This document shows positions 1-5,447 of a stretch of 5,447 bases of DNA, piece after piece. Under the pieces are notes generated by a model that saw only the letters and a list, made by a program, of their open reading frames with translations, was not told where the DNA came from and did not search any database. Source of the DNA: Thermoanaerobaculaceae bacterium (GTDB lineage Bacteria; Acidobacteriota; Thermoanaerobaculia; Thermoanaerobaculales; Thermoanaerobaculaceae); assembly GCA_022865555.1 (NCBI GenBank), contig JALHTD010000152.1:1-5447 (forward strand). The letters run 5' to 3'. Each line of letters begins with the position of its first letter. The stretch's first letter is position 1. The translations under genes and the position numbers were made by a program.

Positions 1-549
1 CACGCCTCTCGGTCGCCGTTCCACCACGGCCGAGAGGACCTCTGGAGTTCGCGCCAACGGAACTGAGATCACGACGTGGTCGTAGGCGTCGAGGTCGGAA
101 ACGTCGCCAAGCGTTGCGAAGCGCCCTTCGGCGCGTAAGAGCGGACCCCAGGCGGGATCGATCCCGTCGACTCGGTGGCCGACGAGCGGAAGAAACTGCT
201 CGAGCCAGCTCCCCATCGCGCCCGCGCCCCCCAGGACCAGTACACGCCCGCCACGCTGCGCGCGGGCCGCCACGCCGACCCGGTGCTGGCGTTCCACCGA
301 GCCGCGCATGATCGCGTGGAAGATCTCCTCCATCACGTCTTCGGAGACCCCGCACGCCTGCGCGTGCTCGCGTGCCCGGGTGAGCACCCGGTCCTCGGCG
401 TCGTGCGCCACCACCGGCGCCCCGGTGCTGGCCTTGATCCTGCCCACGTCGGCGGCAAGCTCCATGCGCCGGCGCAGCAGCTCGAGCAGGGCGCGGTCCA
501 CCTCGGCGATCTCCTCGCGCAGCCGGGGAAGCTCCTCCTTCTCGGGCAT
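1..549 (-). CDS. tyrA: Bifunctional chorismate mutase / prephenate dehydrogenase (T-protein type), N-terminal 183 residues, 3' end off the window
   Basis: The frame is open from an ATG at 549 to the window edge and gives 183 residues. Residues 1-90 form an AroQ-type chorismate mutase domain (chorismate to prephenate). Without gaps it aligns with the E. coli P-protein mutase in the same numbering: R11, R28, K39, E52, S84 and Q88 are present. Position 51, Arg in both E. coli AroQ fusions, is Ala here, and position 48 is also Ala. From residue 102 a Rossmann fold begins, with a dinucleotide-binding motif GGAGAMG at 107-113 and Asp131 at the end of the second strand, which suggests NAD rather than NADP. 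The stretch VVISVPLARTPEV resembles the E. coli TyrA segment VVISVPIHVTEQV. Domain order and spacing match E. coli TyrA (373 aa), so about half is present; the catalytic histidine of the dehydrogenase lies outside. The start is supported by a strong GAGGAGGG sequence just upstream. The enzyme should be cytoplasmic and serve tyrosine synthesis. A mutase-only or dehydrogenase-only protein is unlikely because both domains are visible. Confidence 0.93.
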   Translation of the reverse strand, partial: MPEKEELPRLREEIAEVDRALLELLRRRMELAADVGRIKASTGAPVVAHDAEDRVLTRAREHAQACGVSEDVMEEIFHAIMRGSVERQHRVGVAARAQRGGRVLVLGGAGAMGSWLEQFLPLVGHRVDGIDPAWGPLLRAEGRFATLGDVSDLDAYDHVVISVPLARTPEVLSAVVERRPRGV

Positions 550-552
550 CGT

Positions 553-560
553 CCCTCCTC
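553..560 (-). promoter_or_regulatory. Shine-Dalgarno sequence of tyrA
   Basis: The minus strand reads GAGGAGGG followed by ACG and the ATG at 549. It is nearly a full anti-SD match and fixes the tyrA start. The TGA (561-559) that closes the reading frame through the upstream kinase remnant overlaps the first bases of this site. Confidence 0.8.
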
Positions 561-645
561 AAGGGGGGTGCGGCTGTGGGAAATCTAGCAGAGCGGGAGA
601 GTCAGGCGCGGCTGGTAAACCGAGAACTCGTGAGACAAGGGTGTA

Positions 646-661
646 TGTGAACAGATTCACA
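646..661. promoter_or_regulatory. CRP/FNR-type palindromic operator candidate upstream of tyrA
   Basis: The plus strand reads TGTGAACAGATTCACA, a perfect inverted repeat TGTGAA-N4-TTCACA that also fits the TGTGA-N6-TCACA form of CRP sites. It is centred about 104 bp upstream of the tyrA ATG and lies in non-coding DNA after the kinase remnant. The palindrome is seen directly. The regulator family is an inference from consensus, and other winged-helix or GntR regulators could bind a similar site. I did not find a convincing -35/-10 pair near it. Confidence 0.4.
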
Positions 662-675
662 AGGGAGTGACTGGA

Positions 676-771
676 CACCTTGACAGCGACGTCACGGCGG
701 AGACGCGTGTCGTGGGCGCGGTAGAGCGCACCCATGCGCCCACACCGAGCAGGGCCACGGTCTGGCAAGGC
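676..771 (-). pseudogene. Remnant of a Ser/Thr kinase N-terminus (glycine-rich loop to catalytic-lysine region), frameshifted
   Basis: Read on the minus strand, 758-738 encodes VALLGVG in one frame, matching VALIGAG of the complete kinase. From 735 to 676 a second frame encodes MGALYRAHDTRLRRDVAVKV, matching MGEVYKARDTRLGRDVAIKV. The two frames join if one base is missing near 737-742, in the glycine-loop codons. Over 60 bases (735-676) I count 44 identical to the kinase gene at 3451-788, with many differences in third codon positions, as expected from a once-functional paralogue. Nothing kinase-like follows the catalytic-lysine codon. It begins within about 20 bp of the stop of the complete kinase. 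The second frame stays open to a TGA at 559, in the tyrA ribosome-binding site, so a peptide from this region could be coupled to tyrA, but no good start is visible. Confidence 0.75.
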
Positions 772-787
772 CCCACGCTAGACCGGA

Positions 788-3451
788 TCACGGTTTGAAC
801 TCGTACTTGGTGAGCAGCGCCTGGAATCGCGGGTCCGACCGCAGCGGGTCCCACCTGGGGTCCAGGCGGAGCACGTGGGGCGTGAACTCTCCGCTTCGCT
901 GCAGCAAGTCTTCCAACTGGGCGATCGCCTCACCGGGCTGCCCGACCATCGTGTAGACGGTGGCCAGGTCCTCGAGGCGGTAGAGGGCTCGCCAAGCGTC
1001 TTTCGACGCCGGCATGAGGTCGCAGCCCAGCTTCGCTTCTCGCACCGCCTCGAGACGACGACCGAGCCCCGCGTAGGCGATCCCGAGTGAACTGTGGAAC
1101 CGGGGGTCGTCGGGGTCCTGCGCGACCTTCTGCTCGAGCTCGACCCGTGCGGCCTCAAAGGAGTGGCGCGCGAGATCGTGCTGGCCCGCCAGCATCTGCC
1201 ACTCTCCACGAACCAAAGGGATTGGCGCATGGTAGTTTAGGTTGTCGAAAGTGTGGCGCGTCTCCGCCTCGAGCTGCCGCAACCCCGTCTGGTAGTCCCG
1301 GCGAAGCAGGGCGAGTCCAAGCGCCGACCCAGCGAGATACCTCTCATCCCTGAGTTCGGCAACCCGATGGGCTTCGTCCAGAACCGCTTGAGCCTTTCCC
1401 ACGTCGCCATGCCACCGAATCTGGAGCAATGCCTCCAGTACATACGGCTCCTCCCAGTGGGGACTCATGGCGATGGCCAGTCGAAGAGCACGGTCCGCCT
1501 CGGCGTAGCGCCGAGCGAAGATGCAGCCATTGCCGAATTCGTTGAGCAACACCGCGTTTTTCGGGTCCAACTCAAGCGCCTTACTCAGTTGGTCTGCCGA
1601 CTCCGCCCAGCGGCCCTGGCGGCGCACGACGAAGCCGATCGCCGCAAGTGCGTCACTGCTGTTGAGCTGGAGCTTGAGGGCTGCAGAGAACTCGCTCAGG
1701 GCTCGCGGGTAGTCGAGCAGGCCCCAATAGAAGTAGAAACCGAGCGCGGTGTGGGTCTCCGCGAGGTCAGGTCGGAGCTCGACAGCACGGTCGGCGGCTT
1801 CCTTGGCTTTGACGAGCCGCTCCTGACTTCGGTCGTAGTAGTTCCAATACATTGCAAGGTGGCTTGTGGCGAGCCCTGCAAGGGCCTGCGCGAAGCGCGG
1901 GTCGCGATCGACCGCTGCCTGGTACATCTGCAAGGCACCCTCATACTCCGCTTTTTTCTCGCTCCGGCTGGCTAATTCTCGCCCACGGAGGTAGAGGTCA
2001 TAGGCCTCGAGGTTGTTCGTCGAAACTTCTTTCAGCGCGGTCCGCTCGCGCGGCAGGAGCGCAACACCCATCGCCTTGACCGCGTTCTCCGCCACCTCCG
2101 ACTGGATCGCGAAGACGTCCGCGATCACCCGCTCGTAGCGGTCAGCCCAGACGTGAGTGTCGTCCGTGACCCGGATGAGCTGCGGGGTGATGCGCACCCG
2201 GCTCTCTCGGCCCGCTCCGCGCTCCCAGCGCACGCTGCCCTCGAGCACATAGTCCACACCCAACTCGCTCCCGATTTCCTTGACCGTTTTCCCCCTACGG
2301 GTGTACTCCGTGGCCGAGGTGCGGGAGATCACGCCCAACCCCTGCACGTTGGCGAGCCGGCTGGTGATCTCCTCGGTCATGCCGGCGGCGAAGTAGGCGT
2401 CCTCAGGGGCGCCGAGGTTCTCGAACGGGAGGACGACGATCTTCGGCGGCTTAGCCGCTCGGGCGCTCTGGCCTGCAGGTTTGAGCCTGAGGACGAGCAC
2501 ACCCGCCGCCACCAGCACCGTGACAGCCGCAAGTGCCAGCCCGACAACGCGTCGCCGTCTCGTCGATGTCGTGATCGTGGCCGGCTTCGCTGGACCCGTG
2601 TCCGCCAGGATCGCGCGGAGCTCGAATACCAGATCGCGGGCCGACTCGAAACGCTCCTCCGGCTGTTTCTCGAGGCAGTGCGCGATGACGCGGGAGAGCG
2701 GGAGCAGAACAGCTTGGTGAATACCCGACGGGTCGGGCGGCTCCTCGGTGAGGATGGCGGCCATGGTGTCGGCTGCGGTGGCACGGGCGAACGCTCGGCG
2801 TCCCGTGACCATCTCGTAGAGCACACAACCGAACGAGAAGATGTCTGAGCGGTGATCCACGCTCTGCCCACGCACCTGCTCCGGCGACATGTACCCGGCT
2901 GTTCCCATCACGATGCCGGGGTCGGTACGCTCCAGCACCGTTGGCGCAACCGATCGCTCTGCCTGCTCGCGCTTCGGGACGAGCTTTGCGACCCCGAAGT
3001 CGAGGATCTTCGCCTGCCCATCTCTTGTGACGAAGATGTTCTCCGGCTTGAGGTCCCGGTGGACGATCCCTTTCTCATGGGCAGCCGCAAGGCCGGAGGC
3101 GACCTGGATCGCCACCCCGAGCACCTTGCGCGGGGGCAGGGGAGAACCGGTCAGCTTCTCCCGCAGACTCTCGCCCTCGAGCAGCTCCGTGACGATGTAG
3201 GGGGCGCCCTCATGGCTGCCGATGTCGTGAATCGCGAGGATGTTGGGATGATCCAGCGCGGCGACCGCACGTGCCTCCTGCTCGAACCGACGCAGCCGGT
3301 CGGGGTCGGCAGCGACCTGGGCCGGCAATACCTTGATCGCGACGTCCCGTCCAAGGCGGGTGTCGCGGGCCTTGTAGACCTCCCCCATGCCGCCCGCGCC
3401 AATCAGGGCGACGACCTCGTACGGGCCGAGCCGGGTGCCGGGCGTCACCAT
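788..3451 (-). CDS. Membrane-anchored Hanks-type Ser/Thr protein kinase with TolB-N/FlgO-like and TPR domains, 887 aa, complete
   Basis: Residues about 10-275 are a full eukaryotic-like kinase domain of the bacterial PknB type. It has glycine loop GAGGMGEV (18-25), K40 in VAIK, the probable C-helix E59, HRDLKPEN (131-138, catalytic D133), DFG (151-153), GTAGYMSPEQ (183-192), subdomain IX DIFSFG (203-208) and R267. All key residues are intact, so it should be active; T171, T176 and T184 are candidate activation-loop phosphosites. A basic RRRR (298-301) precedes one hydrophobic helix at about 302-321, which puts the kinase in the cytoplasm and the rest outside the inner membrane. Residues about 337-457 resemble the TolB N-terminal/FlgO-like domain (IVVLPFENL, AAGMTEEITSRL, ELGVDYVLEGSV, VWADRYER). 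From about 480 to the end there are TPR-like helical pairs, for example around 506-532, 552-576 and 613-640. The tail motif LRSDPRFQALL is shared with the neighbouring kinase. The start has GAGGG five bases upstream. The signal sensed and the substrates are unknown. Confidence 0.95.
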   Translation of the reverse strand: MVTPGTRLGPYEVVALIGAGGMGEVYKARDTRLGRDVAIKVLPAQVAADPDRLRRFEQEARAVAALDHPNILAIHDIGSHEGAPYIVTELLEGESLREKLTGSPLPPRKVLGVAIQVASGLAAAHEKGIVHRDLKPENIFVTRDGQAKILDFGVAKLVPKREQAERSVAPTVLERTDPGIVMGTAGYMSPEQVRGQSVDHRSDIFSFGCVLYEMVTGRRAFARATAADTMAAILTEEPPDPSGIHQAVLLPLSRVIAHCLEKQPEERFESARDLVFELRAILADTGPAKPATITTSTRRRRVVGLALAAVTVLVAAGVLVLRLKPAGQSARAAKPPKIVVLPFENLGAPEDAYFAAGMTEEITSRLANVQGLGVISRTSATEYTRRGKTVKEIGSELGVDYVLEGSVRWERGAGRESRVRITPQLIRVTDDTHVWADRYERVIADVFAIQSEVAENAVKAMGVALLPRERTALKEVSTNNLEAYDLYLRGRELASRSEKKAEYEGALQMYQAAVDRDPRFAQALAGLATSHLAMYWNYYDRSQERLVKAKEAADRAVELRPDLAETHTALGFYFYWGLLDYPRALSEFSAALKLQLNSSDALAAIGFVVRRQGRWAESADQLSKALELDPKNAVLLNEFGNGCIFARRYAEADRALRLAIAMSPHWEEPYVLEALLQIRWHGDVGKAQAVLDEAHRVAELRDERYLAGSALGLALLRRDYQTGLRQLEAETRHTFDNLNYHAPIPLVRGEWQMLAGQHDLARHSFEAARVELEQKVAQDPDDPRFHSSLGIAYAGLGRRLEAVREAKLGCDLMPASKDAWRALYRLEDLATVYTMVGQPGEAIAQLEDLLQRSGEFTPHVLRLDPRWDPLRSDPRFQALLTKYEFKP

Positions 3452-3478
3452 GAGATCCCTCGCTTCCCTCGGGATTTC
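3452..3478 (-). promoter_or_regulatory. Ribosome-binding site of the complete kinase inside a start-proximal hairpin
   Basis: On the coding strand GAGGG (3461-3457) lies five bases before the ATG at 3451 and is the likely Shine-Dalgarno site; a second GAGGG is at 3470-3466. The arms GAAATCCC (3478-3471) and GGGATCTC (3459-3452) can pair with one A-C mismatch around an 11-base loop. The GGG of the ribosome-binding site would then be in the stem, which ends next to the ATG. The pairing is seen in the sequence; control of translation by it is an inference. Confidence 0.45.
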
Positions 3479-3519
3479 GCCTGCGGGCTCCCGCTCCGCT
3501 CACGCCCGCAAAACGGCTC
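3452..3519. repeat. GC-rich double-hairpin element, possible dispersed repeat
   Basis: Similarity to kinase coding sequence stops abruptly at 3520, and the 68 bp up to the kinase ATG are of a different kind. There are two stem-loops side by side: TGCGGGC (3482-3488) with GCCCGCA (3504-3510), a perfect 7-bp stem with a 15-base loop, and GAGATCCC (3452-3459) with GGGATTTC (3471-3478), an 8-bp stem with one G-T pair. The loops carry the purine-rich or pyrimidine-rich strings common in REP-like intergenic repeats. Only one copy is in the window, so calling it a repeat family is an inference. Confidence 0.35.
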
Positions 3520-3591
3520 AACCTCACCCATGCCCCCCGCACCGAGCAAGGCGACGATCTCGTACGGACCCAGGTGAGCACCCGGCTGCAA
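3520..3591 (-). pseudogene. Remnant of a second Ser/Thr kinase N-terminus, glycine-rich loop only
   Basis: The minus strand from 3591 encodes 24 residues, LQPGAHLGPYEI followed by VALLGAGGMGEV, which align without gaps to residues 2-25 of the complete kinase that starts 69 bp further on. Over 68 bases I count 51 identical, with many of the differences at third codon positions. The similarity ends at the Val after the glycine loop, where the double-hairpin element begins. It is therefore either the truncated start of a lost kinase gene or the left part of a partial tandem duplication. No frameshift or stop interrupts these codons, unlike the remnant near tyrA. Confidence 0.75.
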
Positions 3592-3599
3592 TGTTTTGG

Positions 3600-3607
3600 T
3601 CCTTTCT
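3600..3607 (-). promoter_or_regulatory. Shine-Dalgarno-like sequence before the kinase remnant / leader ORF
   Basis: AGAAAGGA on the minus strand is spaced eight bases from the TTG at 3591. It is a moderate anti-SD match, and it makes sense mainly as the preserved translation start of a former kinase gene. Confidence 0.35.
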
Positions 3608-3614
3608 GGGCTCG

Positions 3615-3620
3615 ATTGTA
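3615..3620 (-). promoter_or_regulatory. Possible -10 element (TACAAT) before the kinase leader
   Basis: TACAAT matches the sigma-70 -10 consensus at five of six positions. It would place a transcript start near 3608, just ahead of the Shine-Dalgarno-like sequence. It lies 53 bp after the stop of the upstream kinase, in one of the few AT-leaning spots of the gap. No TTGACA-like -35 occurs at 16-18 bp, so this is weak; it would have to be an activator-dependent or alternative-sigma promoter. Confidence 0.25.
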
Positions 3621-3672
3621 GTCCGTTTCGGCTGGGAGGGATGGTCCGGATTCCACGTCCATTCGTCGCAGA

Positions 3673-5447
3673 TCAGGGCGACGGAAGGCTCATGCGGCGG
3701 AGCAGGGCCTGGAATCGAGGGTCGGGGCGCAGCTCATCCCAGTCCCACCCGACGCCGATGTGGTAGAGGGGCGTCTCGTGCCGCTCGTACGCCTTCTCCA
3801 GGAAATCGAGGGCGCGCTCGTTGTCCCCGGCGTGCGCGAGCACGCGCGCGACACGAATCGCCGGGTAGTACGTCCGCTGGAAACGGGCCACGAGAGTGTC
3901 ACCCGCCCGCTTCATGGCACCGCGGTAGCCGCCGTGCGCCCACCCCGCGTCGAGAGCGTCCGCGACCTCGCGGTCGCCGAGCGCGCCGAAGAACCTTTTC
4001 GCCTCGGCCAGCGCCTCAGCATCCTCGCCTTTCTTGAAGTATGCCCCCCAGAGACCGAGATGCACGGAGGAGAAGTTGGGCTCCGCCTGCGCCACCCTCG
4101 TGAGCTGCGCGATCGCCTCGTCGTAGCGCCGCTCGTACACCAGGTGCCAACCATAGAAGCACCGGTTGAACGAACTGAGCGGGTCCAGCTCCAGAGCCCG
4201 TCGCATCTCCACTTCCCACTCCGCGGTGCGCCGCATCGTGACCAGGAAGTCCGCGTACATGAAGTGGGCTTCCGCGGAATTGGGGTTGATCTCTAGGGCG
4301 CGCCGAAACTCCTTGTCGGCGGTGGCCCAGTCCCACTCGAGGACCTTGAGGTTGGCGAGCGTGACGTGAGCCTGGGCGAACGTGTCGTCCAGCTCCAGGG
4401 CCTTCAGCGCCGATGCCTTCGCACGCGGCATCGCCTCGGACGGGGACACGAGACCCGTGTCCGTGCGGCTCAGCCAGACGCTCGCCATGCCCTCGTGGGC
4501 CGGCGCGTAGTTCGGATCCTTCTCGAGCGCGAGCTTGAAGTACCTCTCGGCGTTGTCGAGGTCCTCACGCGAGAGTTTGTACCAGTGGAAGCGGCCCTTC
4601 AGGCACGCCTCGTATGCCTCCGGGTTGACCGGACGGGCGCTGGCCAGGCGCGCGTGCTCCTGCGGTGTCAGCTTCAGCCTGATCTCGCGCGTGATCGCCG
4701 CGACTACGTCGTTCTCGAGCGCGAGCACGTCGCGCAGGTCGCGCTCGTACCGCTCGCCCCACAGTTGCGCGTCCGTGTCCGCGTCCACGAGCTGCGCGGT
4801 GACCCGCACCCGGTCGCCCGAGCGCATCACCGAACCCGTGATGAGCGCGTCCACACCCAGTTCCTTCGCGATCTGGCGCGGCGGCATGTCGGTCTTGGCA
4901 AACCGCATCACCGAGCCGCGGGCGATGACGCGCTTGAGCCCGCCGAGCCGCGCGAGGTCGGTGATCAGCGCTTCGTGCAGCCCGGCGGCCAGGTAGTCCT
5001 GGCCGGCATCGCCGGAGAGGTTGGCGAGCGGCAGCCCCGCCAGGGAGTTGATGCGCCCTGCACCGGCGCCGCCGAGAATCCGTCCCCGAAGCCCGCCCAC
5101 GTCGAGAGCCAGCGCCAGCACGGCCAGCGCCACGGCCGTGTTCGCCGCCACCAGCCACGGACGACGGCGCACGGCTCGCGTCAAGGTCGGCCAGAGCAGG
5201 ACGGCGCCCTCCGACTGCACCGCCTCCAACGCAGCCAGGAGTTCGCTCCCGCGCTGGTACCGCCGCTCCGGCTCCTTCGCCAGGCACTTCTCGAGCACCG
5301 CCGCGAGCCGCGTCGGCGCGCTCGCCGGCAAGGGCGCCGGTTCCTCCCTCAGGATGGCCGCCACGGTGTCGGTCGCCGTCGCCCCCCTGAAAGGGTGCTC
5401 CCCCGTCACCATCTCGTACAGCACGACGCCGAACGCGAAGATGTCGG
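3673..5447 (-). CDS. Membrane-anchored Ser/Thr protein kinase with TolB-N/FlgO-like and TPR domains, C-terminal 590 residues, 5' end off the window
   Basis: The frame is open from the window edge to a TGA at 3675-3673. It enters in kinase subdomain IX (DIFAFG, then VLYEMVTGEHPF) and keeps the C-lobe end, with the conserved Arg in the EPERRYQ segment. By comparison with the complete kinase next door, about 200 residues with the ATP-binding and catalytic motifs are missing from view, so activity cannot be judged. RAVRRRP precedes a hydrophobic helix at about visible residues 98-117, giving a cytoplasmic kinase and an outer C-terminal part. A TolB-N/FlgO-like domain follows at about 132-267 (LPLANLSGDAGQDYLAAGL, KELGVDALITGSV, LWGERYER). 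TPR-like repeats then run to the end, for example AERYFKLALEKDPNYAPAHEGM and EFRRALEINPNSAEAHFMYA segments, each cut short here. The C-terminus LRPDPRFQALL matches the neighbour. The two proteins are paralogues with clearly diverged TPR tails, so they probably respond to different partners. Confidence 0.93.
   Translation of the reverse strand, partial: DIFAFGVVLYEMVTGEHPFRGATATDTVAAILREEPAPLPASAPTRLAAVLEKCLAKEPERRYQRGSELLAALEAVQSEGAVLLWPTLTRAVRRRPWLVAANTAVALAVLALALDVGGLRGRILGGAGAGRINSLAGLPLANLSGDAGQDYLAAGLHEALITDLARLGGLKRVIARGSVMRFAKTDMPPRQIAKELGVDALITGSVMRSGDRVRVTAQLVDADTDAQLWGERYERDLRDVLALENDVVAAITREIRLKLTPQEHARLASARPVNPEAYEACLKGRFHWYKLSREDLDNAERYFKLALEKDPNYAPAHEGMASVWLSRTDTGLVSPSEAMPRAKASALKALELDDTFAQAHVTLANLKVLEWDWATADKEFRRALEINPNSAEAHFMYADFLVTMRRTAEWEVEMRRALELDPLSSFNRCFYGWHLVYERRYDEAIAQLTRVAQAEPNFSSVHLGLWGAYFKKGEDAEALAEAKRFFGALGDREVADALDAGWAHGGYRGAMKRAGDTLVARFQRTYYPAIRVARVLAHAGDNERALDFLEKAYERHETPLYHIGVGWDWDELRPDPRFQALLRRMSLPSP

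Larger units (their letters stand above)
3445..3591 (-). other. Possible 48-residue leader ORF overlapping the kinase start
   Basis: A frame of 48 codons runs from a TTG at 3591 through the kinase remnant and the double-hairpin element to a TGA at 3447-3445. The stop overlaps the start of the complete kinase as ATGGTGA, a 7-base overlap typical of translationally coupled genes. AGAAAGGA (3607-3600) lies eight bases before the TTG and is a plausible ribosome-binding site. The first 24 residues are kinase-like. The rest, including EPFCGRERSG and KSRGKRGIS, is basic and resembles nothing I recognise. No ATG or GTG start is available in the right place. Whether it is translated is an inference. 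Confidence 0.35.

Noticed and set aside
583..588. TAGATT on the minus strand, considered as a -10 element for tyrA
   Set aside because: It matches only four of six positions and has no -35-like sequence at the proper distance.
680..685. TTGACA on the plus strand, considered as a -35 element
   Set aside because: No -10-like hexamer is at 16-18 bp, no rightward gene follows, and the bases are codons of the kinase remnant on the other strand.
752..774. Inverted repeat GGGCC/GGCCC just after the stop of the complete kinase, considered as a terminator
   Set aside because: The stem is only 5 bp around a 12-base loop, no T-run follows, and the right arm belongs to the kinase remnant codons.
1253..1975. 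Long plus-strand open frame (240 codons) opposite the TPR region of the complete kinase
   Set aside because: It lies wholly antisense to a well-supported gene, encodes no recognisable domain, and has no ribosome-binding site of note. Such antisense frames are common in GC-rich genes.
3482..3517. Hairpin TGCGGGC/GCCCGCA with a nearby TTTT on the minus strand, considered as a terminator
   Set aside because: For leftward transcripts the T-run comes before the hairpin, not after it. For rightward transcripts there is no gene to end, and the run is A, not T.
2852..3577. Plus-strand open frame of 241 codons opposite the kinase domain
   Set aside because: It mirrors the conserved kinase codons on the other strand, and its product has no family features.
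3387..4037. Plus-strand open frame spanning the gap between the two kinases
   Set aside because: It runs antisense through both kinase genes and the gap, with an Arg/Pro/Ser-rich composition typical of shadow frames.

Overview
The window is a high-GC stretch in which every gene I can support lies on the minus strand. In the direction of transcription (right to left) the order is: the 3' part of a membrane-anchored serine/threonine kinase gene (5447 to 3673, 5' end off the window); a 221-bp gap; a complete second kinase gene of the same architecture (3451 to 788); a 238-bp gap; and the 5' half of a bifunctional chorismate mutase/prephenate dehydrogenase gene, tyrA (549 to 1, 3' end off the window). 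I see no tRNA, rRNA, CRISPR array, insertion sequence or convincing terminator.

Both kinases follow the plan Hanks-type kinase, one transmembrane helix, TolB-N/FlgO-like domain, TPR tail. This type is greatly expanded in Acidobacteriota, Gemmatimonadota, Myxococcota-like and Eisenbacteria-like lineages. With the high GC, this suggests a soil or sediment bacterium of one of those groups. That placement is an inference from family distribution; nothing in the window fixes the phylum. The kinase domain should be cytoplasmic and the TolB-like/TPR part on the other side of the inner membrane, so these look like transmembrane sensors or scaffolds. TyrA converts chorismate to prephenate and then to 4-hydroxyphenylpyruvate, for tyrosine synthesis. 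I see no functional link between the kinases and TyrA beyond shared direction and neighbourhood.

The two gaps are the most unusual part. Each carries a short, diverged copy of the coding sequence for a kinase N-terminus around the glycine-rich loop, directly after an intact kinase gene. The copy upstream of tyrA (about 771-676) is broken by a one-base deletion. The copy upstream of the complete kinase (3591-3520) keeps a ribosome-binding site and a possible TTG start. It then runs into a GC-rich double-hairpin element (3519-3452) and ends in a stop codon that overlaps the kinase ATG. The cluster therefore looks like the remains of a longer tandem kinase array, with one remnant possibly reused as a translated leader. 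The gap before tyrA also holds a perfect 16-bp palindrome identical in form to a CRP-type site.
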